Shown here one piece after another: positions 1-9,910 of a stretch of 64,000 bases of DNA. A program made the translations under genes and the position numbers. How positions within the stretch are numbered: the stretch's first letter is position 1; each line of letters begins with the position of its first letter. The stretch spans positions 1 through 64,000 of the forward strand of contig SFJE01000005.1 in the NCBI GenBank assembly GCA_004555175.1, given 5' to 3'. This DNA is from Lentisphaeraceae bacterium (GTDB lineage Bacteria; Verrucomicrobiota; Kiritimatiellia; RFP12; DVOR01). The notes beneath the pieces are model-generated. The model searched no databases and was not told where the DNA came from. It worked only from the letters and a program-made list of their open reading frames with translations.

Positions 1-811
1 TATCAAATACACGAACATACCGATTTTGAGTCTGCATCTTAAGAATCAAATCCGTAATAATATCCAACACAGCAGAATATCCTGCCGAAAGCCCCGTAAA
101 TGGGAACTCTCCCATCTGCGTCTTAATTAGAAATGAATAATCGTGATAATTAAATGTCAACTCGAGCGAAGCGTCGTGGAAAAGTTTCTTTAAGATACTA
201 ACAAACCCATTGAACCAGTCCGCTATCGCCTCTGCATCAGCCATATGCTGCTCATTCCTAGCCAACGCCTGTTGGACCTTGAGATCCACGAGAAATTTAA
301 GAAATTCTCGCACATTATTTTCACGGATACCGAACTTAATATTTGGTTTTTCCGGATTCTTTGGTGATATAAACTCTGACTTTCGACAATCCTCGTAATA
401 GGAAATGATAAACTCATTCTGCGCAAAGCGAATAGGTAACTCTGCCTCTTCTGTATAACTTGGACGCACCTCTCCCCATAACTTCTCTATCACACCTTTA
501 AAATGCGAAACAGCCTGTCTCCTTTGTTGCTCATTATACAAATCCCCTGCATCTTTTGCGCGTTGCCGCTGTTCTTCGAAACTCTCATATTGTTCTTCCA
601 CCTTTATAAACTGTAGATTTCTGTCTGCCGCGAGTGCCACTAGATGATCCCGAAGCGCCATTAGCAAAGAAGTTTTGCCCGATCCATTAGGCCCAGTCAA
701 TATTAGATGACGCCTCTCCTGGCAATCGCAAATTTTAATTGTAAGATCCTTAAGATTACGGACCTTACGAAGATGAATTGATGTCATCCAAATAGATTTA
801 TCGTTAGGCAT
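1..811 (-). CDS. RecF/ABC-type AAA ATPase, 3' end beyond window
   Basis: The minus strand is open from an ATG at 811 to the window edge, giving about 270 residues of the N-terminal part. Residues 40-47 form a Walker A motif (GPNGSGKT) after a short lobe typical of SMC/RecF-like ABC ATPases. The visible C-terminal end contains LSAGYSAVLDIITDLIL, which resembles the signature region of small predicted ATP-binding proteins. The start overlaps the stop of the preceding reductase gene by 8 bases (ATGCCTAA), so translation is probably coupled. The gene is visibly AT-rich compared with most of the window, suggesting transfer. The partner and function are unknown. Candidates include a defence-type ATPase or an accessory of the phosphonate genes. 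Confidence 0.75.
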   Translation of the reverse strand, partial: MPNDKSIWMTSIHLRKVRNLKDLTIKICDCQERRHLILTGPNGSGKTSLLMALRDHLVALAADRNLQFIKVEEQYESFEEQRQRAKDAGDLYNEQQRRQAVSHFKGVIEKLWGEVRPSYTEEAELPIRFAQNEFIISYYEDCRKSEFISPKNPEKPNIKFGIRENNVREFLKFLVDLKVQQALARNEQHMADAEAIADWFNGFVSILKKLFHDASLELTFNYHDYSFLIKTQMGEFPFTGLSAGYSAVLDIITDLILKMQTQNRYVRVFD

Positions 812-1862
812 AGAAAGAGTCCTTTCTCACTTCAACGGGATTGTTACCAAGTCGCTTTAGATTCACGTGGGCAAATAAGTCGTCCACCATTTCTTCCCAA
901 CCGACCCTCTGCTCAGATGCGAACTCCCGAAGCGTCTTCAATCCCGCCTTGTGATAGTCAGAGAGTGTAGCACTTATATCCGCGACATTCAACTGCGCAA
1001 TCTTCAAGTAGTCAACGGCTTCTGCGTTGTTCTGAAGAATGTAGGGAAAGACCATAAACACGGCGTGCCCGTGCGCGATTCCGTAATGCGAAGTCAAATA
1101 ATAACTAAAGGCGTGTGCAGCCGTTGTGCGAGAAATGTCAATAGCACGCCCCGCCCAATAACTGCCCTGTAGTTCAAGTTGCGCCTGTTCCATCGAGCCC
1201 AAGGCCACCTCCGTTGCCGCCTGCATACAGTGAAGCGCTCTCTCCGCATAGGCTCTGGATTCCGCCGTCGCCCCTTTAGCCCAAAGCGACTCAATTGCCT
1301 GCGCATATGCATCAAAGCGTGTCGACAGCCGCTGGTAAGGAGGAAGCGTCTTAATAAACGCAGGAAACAAGCCAACCTCAGAGGGGCGAATCGAAAGAAA
1401 ATCGATGGAATACTTCTTTTCTCCATCATAACAAACTGCAAACCGTGTGGCTTCTGCCCCCGTCCCAGCGGTCGTCGGTATCGCGAAACTCGGCATTAGT
1501 CGATCGGGCGCTGTATCGCACGCCAACAACTCGCGAATAGACTTCCCTGTCACGACCGCAAGATTTAGCAATTTCGCCGTATCCAGCGTTGTCCCTCCGC
1601 CGACCGCGATAAAACCATCGACAGGGCTTCCAATCTTCTCCAATAGTTGTTGAACCACCTCCACTTTTGGATTGGCACTAAGCACTTGAAGGTGCGTCAC
1701 ACCTATCGACTGCCCGGCAAAAAAGTTATCAAAGAACGCTTTGGCACCACACAACGCATAAGCCGCGCCATCCGTAACAAGCACGAGGTGCGCCTTTGTG
1801 CGGCAAAATGCCTTCAGCGCCGTCTCACACGCCGCCTCACCAATATGCAACTTCTGCGACAT
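804..1862 (-). CDS. Iron-ADH family reductase, probable phosphonoacetaldehyde reductase
   Basis: This 352-residue protein belongs to the iron-containing alcohol dehydrogenase family. It has the NAD(P)-binding GGGTTLDTAK segment, the AIPTTAGTGAEAT segment, and late histidines in HAFSYY and HGHAVF. The usual ligand segment DALxHAIE reads DAYAQAIE, so one metal-binding histidine is replaced by Gln. The gene begins immediately after phosphonopyruvate decarboxylase with a TAATG overlap. That context points to reduction of phosphonoacetaldehyde to 2-hydroxyethylphosphonate, as in PhpC-type enzymes. Assignment to this subfamily is inferred from the neighbour; membership of the broad family is clear. 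Confidence 0.8.
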   Translation of the reverse strand: MSQKLHIGEAACETALKAFCRTKAHLVLVTDGAAYALCGAKAFFDNFFAGQSIGVTHLQVLSANPKVEVVQQLLEKIGSPVDGFIAVGGGTTLDTAKLLNLAVVTGKSIRELLACDTAPDRLMPSFAIPTTAGTGAEATRFAVCYDGEKKYSIDFLSIRPSEVGLFPAFIKTLPPYQRLSTRFDAYAQAIESLWAKGATAESRAYAERALHCMQAATEVALGSMEQAQLELQGSYWAGRAIDISRTTAAHAFSYYLTSHYGIAHGHAVFMVFPYILQNNAEAVDYLKIAQLNVADISATLSDYHKAGLKTLREFASEQRVGWEEMVDDLFAHVNLKRLGNNPVEVRKDSFYA

Positions 1863-2929
1863 TATGCTCTCACTCCCAGCGTCTTCATAAAAAGCGCTTT
1901 ATTCTCTTGCGGCGGTTCTTTGGGTCGTCCCAAATCAAATCGTGCACCTTTGGCAACTAATATCTGCCGGAAGACTGGATGGCCTGGCTGATTGTAGCCC
2001 GCCGCTTGAGCAATGGCAGGAAGGTCAATTGCCCCACCAACGGTGGGCTGACCACCGACCGAATCATGGGCGGCATTATTCAATACAATATGCGTCAGGT
2101 TCTCCGCCTGGGATTGACCGACAATCGCCATATTCCCCAGTTGCATAATAGAAGCCCCATCACCATCTAAACACACCACCTGACGCGCAGGTTGAGCAAG
2201 GGCAATACCAAGCGCAATCATCACCGCATGGCCCATCGAGCCAACCGTGAGAAAGTCATGCGCATGTCCCTCGTCGCGGCGAATACGCAGTTCATACAGC
2301 TCTCGAGAGATCATCCCCGTTGTAGACACAAGAACGCTATCGGATGGCAATGTGTTCAGCAACGACTCAATCGCTTCCTCGCGTTTCACGTCCGAGACAT
2401 CCGGCTGTTTATGTTGAAGCACATAATTACCGAAGAGACCCTTCTTCACCACTAACGCCACTGGGCGCTGCTCCAAATGAGCTTTCTTAATTGCCGCTTG
2501 CACCACCACCTCCCATCCCTCATCCGGGATGACCGTTGTTGGAATCCCCATCGTCTCAAACAAAGAAAGTGTAATCTTCCCCTGCTTTACATGCTGTGGC
2601 TCATCGTGTTCCCCTGGCATTCCACGCCAGCCCACCAAAAGTAGCATTGGAATTGAATAGACATCCGGATCCGCCAACGATGCAAGCGGATTAACCGCAT
2701 TGCCTTGTCCAGAGTTCTGCATATACACAAGCGCCGGTCTTCCCGTAGCGAGATAGTGTCCAGCAGCCAAACCAACGGCACCGCCTTCATTTGCTGCAAT
2801 GAGATGGTCTTCCCCACAATGGTCCGTCATGTACGCACACAGGCTCTTCAGTAAAGAATCCGGTACTCCCGTGAAAAAGTCCACGCCATTTGACCGTATC
2901 AACTTGACAAACGCTCCCGGGTCGATCAC
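1862..2929 (-). CDS. aepY: Phosphonopyruvate decarboxylase (ThDP-dependent)
   Basis: The enzyme converts 3-phosphonopyruvate to phosphonoacetaldehyde, the irreversible step that pulls phosphonate synthesis forward. The N-terminal GVDFFTGVPDSLLK segment is characteristic of the family, and the ThDP/metal site is GDGASIMQLGNM followed by NN about 20 residues later. I place the start at a GTG at 2929 because GGAGG lies six bases upstream. The longer frame to 2998 adds residues unlike the family. The product is about 355 residues, close to family length. The stop overlaps the start of the reductase gene. PEP mutase, normally adjacent, is absent from this window. Confidence 0.88.
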   Translation of the reverse strand: MIDPGAFVKLIRSNGVDFFTGVPDSLLKSLCAYMTDHCGEDHLIAANEGGAVGLAAGHYLATGRPALVYMQNSGQGNAVNPLASLADPDVYSIPMLLLVGWRGMPGEHDEPQHVKQGKITLSLFETMGIPTTVIPDEGWEVVVQAAIKKAHLEQRPVALVVKKGLFGNYVLQHKQPDVSDVKREEAIESLLNTLPSDSVLVSTTGMISRELYELRIRRDEGHAHDFLTVGSMGHAVMIALGIALAQPARQVVCLDGDGASIMQLGNMAIVGQSQAENLTHIVLNNAAHDSVGGQPTVGGAIDLPAIAQAAGYNQPGHPVFRQILVAKGARFDLGRPKEPPQENKALFMKTLGVRA

Positions 2930-3089
2930 CTTAAACCTCCAAGCTCGCGAAATGACTAACAATGTTCTGTAAAACGATCTGCTCTCAAGGAATAACACTC
3001 ACATACTAGCATAATAGTCATTTAAGTGTACAGCGGCCGCCCGCTTTCGATTGGAACGGTAAGACGGTGTTATGCGTGCAAGGAGTTGG

Positions 3090-3123
3090 GTTAGAAGAAG
3101 CGGGCCAGGTTGCCCTGGCCCGC
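3090..3123 (-). terminator. Intrinsic terminator after PEP-CTERM gene
   Basis: A perfect 10-bp stem (GCGGGCCAGG / CCTGGCCCGC, loop GCAA) lies just beyond the stop at 3150 on the minus strand. It is followed by TTCTTCTAAC, which is moderately U-rich. Confidence 0.7.
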
Positions 3124-3149
3124 CGATAGATTGGATTATCGCTCAATCT

Positions 3150-3773
3150 TTATGCCCGCCGGCGCAGCGCCACGCCCGCAACGCCCAGCGCTAGCAACGC
3201 CAGCACCGTCGGCTCCGGAACGCATGTCGCGTCACCCGTCGTTTTAATCAGGTTGATTTGCTCCTGTGTCAGCACATCGTCATAGACGGCCATCGTGCCA
3301 ATCGTCCAAGGCTTGCCATTCATCCACGGCTGAATCTGGAGACCAGTGTAAGTGCTCTCCCAGGTGTAAAGCGTTGTACCATTCACCTTCACACTCACGG
3401 TGCCATTATTCCGCTCAAAGGTAAAGACATAGCGGCCATTCGCCTCAGGACCCACCGTTGCCAGAACCGAAGATGCGTCAGAGCCGCCCTTACCTTCCAG
3501 CCAAAACTGCGGCGTACCGTTCGACCCCGTCTGCAACCAGGAGGCCGTCCCAATCATTCCGCCCTGAAGCTTACAAATGGCGGAGTAATTCCCAATTGTA
3601 GCGCCCCAATCGACCACCAAGACCATCGTTGCTGCCGTCCGACCACCGTCCGTATAGGTGCTCAAGTCCGTCATAGTGTTCTCCACGGGCGCACCCGACC
3701 ATACCAACGTGACCGCCTGGGCCATCGAGCCCATCAAAAGGCCCGCCGCAAGCATAAGAGACAACTTCTTCAT
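3150..3773 (-). CDS. PEP-CTERM sorting-domain secreted protein, lectin-like fold probable
   Basis: This 207-residue exported protein starts with a signal peptide (MKKLSLMLAAGLLMGSMAQA). It ends with the exosortase sorting signal: VPEP, a hydrophobic helix, then RRRA. The central part (GTASWLQTGS, RYVFTFERNNGTVSVKVNGTTLYTWES, PWTIGTMAVYDDVLTQEQI) resembles LamG/concanavalin-type beta-sandwich domains, so carbohydrate or surface binding is plausible but not shown. It is monocistronic, with its own terminator and a promoter containing a G10 tract. No exosortase gene lies in the window. The ATG is preceded by AGAAAGGAAG. Confidence 0.85.
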   Translation of the reverse strand: MKKLSLMLAAGLLMGSMAQAVTLVWSGAPVENTMTDLSTYTDGGRTAATMVLVVDWGATIGNYSAICKLQGGMIGTASWLQTGSNGTPQFWLEGKGGSDASSVLATVGPEANGRYVFTFERNNGTVSVKVNGTTLYTWESTYTGLQIQPWMNGKPWTIGTMAVYDDVLTQEQINLIKTTGDATCVPEPTVLALLALGVAGVALRRRA

Positions 3774-3841
3774 AAGACTTCCTTTCTATACCGATGTCGT
3801 AAACCGAGTTGCTACCAAGGACAACATATCCTTAATGCGCT

Positions 3842-3870
3842 TCTATATTACCCCCCCCCCATCAAGTCAA
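3842..3870 (-). promoter_or_regulatory. Sigma70-like promoter with G10 tract in spacer
   Basis: On the minus strand TTGACT (3870-3865) is followed by TGAT, ten G residues, and TAATATAGA. TATAGA lies 17 bases from the -35, while the alternative TAATAT lies 14 bases away. It drives the PEP-CTERM gene. The same TTGACKTGATG-plus-G-run occurs at 48720-48750. Confidence 0.6.
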
Positions 3871-3944
3871 GGGGTAGTTGTGCCACCTGCACTAAAAATT
3901 TGCACCCCGTTTCTCCCTGTCCATAACGAGGGCCTTTTGAGGTC

Positions 3945-3980
3945 GGGCCTACCTCGCCTCGACCTAGGGCCTACCTCGCC
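3945..3980. repeat. CCTAGG-type 22-bp palindromic repeat, short copy
   Basis: GGGCCTACCTCG-CCTCGACCTA followed by the start of a second unit. It belongs to the same family as the arrays at 18873, 24059, 49056 and 62669. The downstream CCAACCCGGGGCGG also follows the copy at 24285. Confidence 0.7.
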
Positions 3981-4020
3981 CCCAACCCGGGGCGGGGCAA
4001 GGAGGAGGGGCGTGTGGGGA

Positions 4021-4066
4021 ACAAAAAAGGAACGGCGAGGCGGTGGGACCGTCTCGCCGTTCCTTG
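4021..4066 (-). terminator. Intrinsic terminator of the GH109-symporter operon
   Basis: A 15-bp stem (GGAACGGCGAGACGG pairing with the GCCTCGCCGTTCC side, one G-U wobble) with a short loop is followed on the minus strand by TTTTTTGT. It is a textbook rho-independent terminator 20 bases past the symporter stop. Confidence 0.88.
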
Positions 4067-4085
4067 GAATAGAGGTCAGGGGCGA

Positions 4086-6374
<2,289 letters not shown>

Positions 6375-6412
6375 AGGTAAAACCCTTTAGCTTGGTATCG
6401 GGAAATAAAGCG

Positions 6413-6442
6413 AACCCGGGCGGCACAGGGCACGCCCGGGGC
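6413..6442 (-). other. Intercistronic hairpin in GH109 operon
   Basis: CCCGGGCG and CGCCCGGG arms around a 10-base loop lie between the kinase-like gene and the symporter. There is no U-tail, so an mRNA-stability role is more likely than termination. Confidence 0.45.
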
Positions 6443-6455
6443 GATGTTCGGCACT

Positions 6456-7850
6456 TTAGCACTCGGGGAGCGAGGCGGCCGCGGCGGACTGGCCGAGGCG
6501 GCGGACCTGCTCATCGGGCATAAAGATGTCGATGTTGTATTCGGGGAACTCTTCGGAGAGGACCTTCTTGGCGGTGGCGAGGATGAGGTCGCCGCCCTTG
6601 CCCGAGGAGACGCGACCGAGGAGCATCAGCGAGGTGTAATCATAGAACTCGGCGTACCAAGGCAGCGTGTAGCCCAGGTAGATGCCGATGGCTTCGTAGA
6701 TCTTGACGGCGGTGGGGTCGTCCGCTTCCATCGCCTTCTGCACTTCCTTGAGGCGCAGGGGGAGGGTGGTCTCCTTGAAGGGGAAGCCGGCAGCGAGGCC
6801 AAGCTTGTTGACCGCCTGCTGCGAGAAGTAGAGCGCGCCGACGCCGGCATCGCCCGACCACGGGTCCACGGCTGCATCCTTATTCAGGTCCACCGGGGCG
6901 AAGGCGAGCTCGGAGATGCGGCCGGTGAGGACGCCCTTCTCGGAGTTATCGATGTAGCCGACGGCCTCGGAGGTGCCCATCGCCAGACCGATGATACCCT
7001 TCTTGCCAAGGGCGAGGCGGCCGACAAGCGCCGAGACGTCACCATCGTTGGCCACTTCCATCGGCACCCCGTAATCGGCCTTGAGGCGCTTGAAGAGGAG
7101 CTGGGCCTGACGGTACTGATCGGGATCCTTGATGCCCTTGATGAGGCCGGCATGGCGGAGTTCGTTATCAACGATGACGCCCGCGGAAGAACCGCCGATG
7201 GCATCGACCTTGCCGCCGGGGAGGTGCGCGATTGTCTCCTCGAAGCCAGCCTTGATGTGGTCGTAGTGATAGGCCGCGTCGGTGGCGTTGTAGGGATCCC
7301 AAGGCACTTCCTTCTGCCAAACGCTCTCGCCATTGACCATTGCGGTGAGCTTGAAGTCCGAGCCACCAAGGTCGAAGCCGATGCGGTTGCCGTTCATATT
7401 GCCGCCCAGGGAGATGGAGAGGTCGTGGCCCTGCGGGATTTCGGCCGCGGGCATCGGCACCACTTCAATGGGGCGGGCGTAGACGGTCTTGAAGAAGCCG
7501 TAGTCGAAGGCGCGGGCACCGGTCTCGGTGTAGTCGGCCTTGATTTTCTCGACAATGGCCGCAGGGGCATCGATCATCACCTTGTAGCCACCAGCGGACC
7601 AGAGCATAAACTTAACGATGCGCTCAACGAAGGAGGCAAAGCCAGGGCACTCGATGGCCTTCTTGGGGTAAGGGAGGTCGTAGCGATTGATGGCGCCATT
7701 ATCGCGCTCGATGGCGATGACAACGGTGCCCGCTTCGGGGTCGGCCTTAGCGGCTTCGCGGATCTTGCGAAGCTTGAGGAAGGCAGGCTTGAAGCCGGGG
7801 TCGAAAGGCGGCACGAACTTAAGGGTGTCGCACGTGCAGGTGTGAGCCAT
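6456..7850 (-). CDS. ASKHA-fold sugar kinase-like protein (ROK/BadF-type)
   Basis: This 464-residue protein has an actin-like ATPase fold. Residues near 160 give GNRIGFDLGGSDFKL, a phosphate-1 motif, followed by VDAIGGSSAGVIVDNE and a later GLAMGTSEAVGYID segment. About 155 residues precede the fold, making it longer than the roughly 300-residue ROK kinases, and the ROK CxCGxxGC zinc motif is not seen. Lying between a GH109 enzyme and a symporter, it probably phosphorylates an imported sugar or amino sugar, or acts as a sugar sensor. AAGGAG precedes the ATG. The exact substrate is not determinable. Confidence 0.7.
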   Translation of the reverse strand: MAHTCTCDTLKFVPPFDPGFKPAFLKLRKIREAAKADPEAGTVVIAIERDNGAINRYDLPYPKKAIECPGFASFVERIVKFMLWSAGGYKVMIDAPAAIVEKIKADYTETGARAFDYGFFKTVYARPIEVVPMPAAEIPQGHDLSISLGGNMNGNRIGFDLGGSDFKLTAMVNGESVWQKEVPWDPYNATDAAYHYDHIKAGFEETIAHLPGGKVDAIGGSSAGVIVDNELRHAGLIKGIKDPDQYRQAQLLFKRLKADYGVPMEVANDGDVSALVGRLALGKKGIIGLAMGTSEAVGYIDNSEKGVLTGRISELAFAPVDLNKDAAVDPWSGDAGVGALYFSQQAVNKLGLAAGFPFKETTLPLRLKEVQKAMEADDPTAVKIYEAIGIYLGYTLPWYAEFYDYTSLMLLGRVSSGKGGDLILATAKKVLSEEFPEYNIDIFMPDEQVRRLGQSAAAASLPEC

Positions 7851-7883
7851 GAGTTACTCCTTATCTGTGATGAAATACAAGGT

Positions 7884-7911
7884 GGGCGGCAGGCCCAATC
7901 GCCCGCCGCCC
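7884..7911 (-). other. Intercistronic hairpin between GH109 and kinase-like genes
   Basis: GGGCGGC and GCCGCCC arms enclose a GC-rich loop in the 69-base gap. It has no U-tail and probably protects or processes the polycistronic mRNA. Confidence 0.4.
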
Positions 7912-7919
7912 AAAATGGA

Positions 7920-9383
7920 TTAGACGCTCAGCTGCTTGCCGCCCTCGGCCTTGTTGACATCGAGCTCGAGCTTGACAGTCTCGATGCCCAGCGGGGCGAT
8001 TTCCTGCCACGCGCCGCGGGTGAAGTCCGGCACTTCCACCGGCATCCCGTCGCGCTTGGAGGACTCTTCCGAGAGTTCGGCGATGACCGACCACTGGCAA
8101 GATTCGTAGACATTGATGTCCAGCGGCAAGCCGTTCTGCAGGCAGTAGCAGAGACGCAGGTCCATCAGGAAGTCCATACCGCCGTGACCGCCCATCTTCT
8201 TGGCGATTTCGCCCGATTCCTTCCAGAGCGGGTGACGGTAGGTGGCCATAATCTCGGACATCTGGGCCTGATTTGCCCAGCCGAGGTGCGGGGCCTGATA
8301 GTTGGGATCGAGGGCGATTTCCAGCGGATAATCCTTGAGGATGCCCTTGGTGCCGCTGATGAGGTTGATGCGGGTGTAGGGGCGAGGGCTGGTGGTGTCG
8401 TGCTGAATCATAATGGTGCGCCCGAGCACGGTCTTGACCAGGGTGGTGGACATATCGCCCTGCTTCCAGGGGCCAAGGATCGCATTCTTATCGGTCATCC
8501 CATACTTATCGCCCGTCGAACGCGCGGCCAGGGCTTCCATATCGGCCTGGTGGGCCTTGACATACTCCGAGAAGCCGAACTCGCCCGAGTTCATCGAGGT
8601 GAGCACACGCATCTGGTCACCGCGGCCAACATTCATATACTGGCAGATCGGGCCCAGGCCGTGGGTGGCGTAGGGGTTGCCGCCGTGCAGGGCGTTCCAC
8701 TTCAGGCGCCAGAAGCCTTCATAGGAGTTCTCGTGGAAGTTCCAAGCGCGCAGGTCGTGGATGTAGGCTCCTTCGCCGTGCACGAGGGTGCCGAGGATGT
8801 TGTTGCGCACCAGATTGAGCGCGAGCATCTCGCTCTCGCCGTAGCAGCAATTTTCGAGGAGCATGCAGTGCACGCGCTTCTCTTCGGCCTTGTTGACAAT
8901 CTTCCAGCAGTCCTCGACCGTGAAGACCATCGGCACTTCGCACGCCACATGCTTGCCGCACTCCATGGCGTACATCACCATCTCCACGTGCATCTGCCAC
9001 GGGCTGGCCACATAGACCAAATTCACTTCGGGGTCTTCCACCAGCTTCTTCCACGCCTCGGTGGAGCCAAAATAGCCCTTGGGGGCCGAGAAGCCGCGCT
9101 CGGTGAGCCACTTCGTCGGGGCCGCAACGCGCGCTTCAAAGAGATCCGAGAGAGCCGTCACGCGCACACCCGGAATCGCCGACAGGCGATAGACCGCCCC
9201 CGGCCCGCGCATCCCGAGGCCAATCACACCCACCTTCACCGTTTCCAACGGCGCGCACGCCAAACCGCCCACATGCGGGTGCTTACGCATCGGCACCTGG
9301 CAGCCGGTCGCCCCCATCACCGTGGCGGCCCCAACCATTCCCGAAGCCTTCAGAAAACTGCGGCGGGTAGAAAACAAACTCAT
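7920..9383 (-). CDS. Tat-exported GH109-type Gfo/Idh/MocA protein (NAD-dependent glycosidase)
   Basis: The family uses bound NAD+ for glycosidic cleavage; characterised GH109 members act as alpha-N-acetylgalactosaminidases. The start is ATG 9383 with AAGGAG, giving 487 residues. The N-terminus carries a twin-arginine signal (TRRSFLKASG) and a possible lipobox ending ATGC near residue 28. The Rossmann motif is VGVIGLGMRGPGAVYR. Downstream family hallmarks include YVASPWQMHVEMVMYAMECG, HDTTSPRPYTRINLISGTKG and GHGGMDFLMDLRL. It is the first gene of a three-gene operon with a kinase-like protein and a symporter, consistent with releasing and importing amino sugar from host glycans. Substrate specificity is inferred from the family only. 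Confidence 0.85.
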   Translation of the reverse strand: MSLFSTRRSFLKASGMVGAATVMGATGCQVPMRKHPHVGGLACAPLETVKVGVIGLGMRGPGAVYRLSAIPGVRVTALSDLFEARVAAPTKWLTERGFSAPKGYFGSTEAWKKLVEDPEVNLVYVASPWQMHVEMVMYAMECGKHVACEVPMVFTVEDCWKIVNKAEEKRVHCMLLENCCYGESEMLALNLVRNNILGTLVHGEGAYIHDLRAWNFHENSYEGFWRLKWNALHGGNPYATHGLGPICQYMNVGRGDQMRVLTSMNSGEFGFSEYVKAHQADMEALAARSTGDKYGMTDKNAILGPWKQGDMSTTLVKTVLGRTIMIQHDTTSPRPYTRINLISGTKGILKDYPLEIALDPNYQAPHLGWANQAQMSEIMATYRHPLWKESGEIAKKMGGHGGMDFLMDLRLCYCLQNGLPLDINVYESCQWSVIAELSEESSKRDGMPVEVPDFTRGAWQEIAPLGIETVKLELDVNKAEGGKQLSV

Positions 9384-9443
9384 CGTTAGACTCCTTCTTA
9401 CTGACTGTTTCGCACGCCACATCCACTGTGACGATTTGTGGGT

Positions 9444-9472
9444 ATGATAGCCAAACTTCACCCACGGGTCAA
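9444..9472 (-). promoter_or_regulatory. Sigma70-type promoter of GH109 operon
   Basis: TTGACC and TATCAT are separated by 17 bases on the minus strand, about 60 bases upstream of the GH109 ATG. The -10 is preceded by TTTGGC. Confidence 0.7.
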
Positions 9473-9500
9473 GCCGATTTCGTGAAAATCTCTGAACGGT

Positions 9501-9534
9501 GAAGGCCGCGCAAGGCGAGGCGCTATGCCAACAT
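9501..9534 (+). repeat. Dispersed GAGCTATG element, copy 1
   Basis: It matches the consensus GAAGKCCGAGCRAAGCG followed by AAGGMGCTATGYCAAAAC, with GCGCTATGCCAACAT at its 3' end. Other copies are at 24367, 30381, 37706 and 62420. Confidence 0.6.
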
Positions 9535-9675
9535 GGCGTATTCGCTGTCGTTCGCGTGAGGGGCCTGCGGGAGAGGGCTGAGCGCATTGCGGCTAGCCGC
9601 TGGGAAACTTTGCGCCCCGGCCTTGTGTAACATCCCGCACGCCGGGCGAAGACTTCTTCCCGGGGCGGGCGGAAT

Positions 9676-9741
9676 AATTAAGCCCCGGGCTTAATTGAAT
9701 TAACCCCCGGACTTGATAATTTTGCCTCAGGCGGAAGGGGA
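9676..9741. repeat. AATTAAGCC-type 22-bp palindromic tandem repeat
   Basis: Unit 1 (9676-9697) has arms AATTAAGCCC / GGGCTTAATT around one C, plus a trailing G. Unit 2 (9698-9719) is a degraded copy, AATTAACCCCCGGACTTGA. A weaker third unit is centred on GCCTCAGGC. The period is 22 bp. Confidence 0.65.
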
Positions 9742-9910
9742 TTCCGTGGGGGCCTTATTGAACTTGATGTAGGGGCGAAGACGAGAAGAGGTCAAGAGGC
9801 CCTCGCGCAAAACCGGGGCCTATTGAGAAGACACGCGTACCTCTCGCGCCAACGCGATGGCATCATTCCGTCGCGGGCGCCTGGACCTTGGCGGCTGTCG
9901 GCTTTACGTG

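Larger units (their letters stand above)
3774..4020. other. Intergenic region between PEP-CTERM and symporter genes
   Basis: It holds the G-tract promoter at 3842-3870 and about 1.6 units of the CCTAGG-type 22-bp repeat at 3945-3980, followed by CCAACCCGGGGCGG. The last part is taken up by the symporter terminator. No credible gene is seen. Confidence 0.6.
9384..9910. other. Intergenic repeat-bearing region
   Basis: It contains the GH109 promoter, one copy of the dispersed 34-bp element (9501-9534), a CGGGCGAAGACTTCTTCCC motif at about 9646 shared with 19090, and the AATTAAGCC-type palindromic array (9676-9741). No credible gene is present. Confidence 0.6.

Noticed and set aside
2930..2998. 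N-terminal extension of phosphonopyruvate decarboxylase to an upstream start at 2998
   Set aside because: The extra 23 residues do not fit the family, and a GTG with a well-spaced GGAGG is present at 2929.
9384..9587. N-terminal extension of the GH109 protein
   Set aside because: It would place about 68 unrelated residues before a twin-arginine signal peptide and would run through the promoter.
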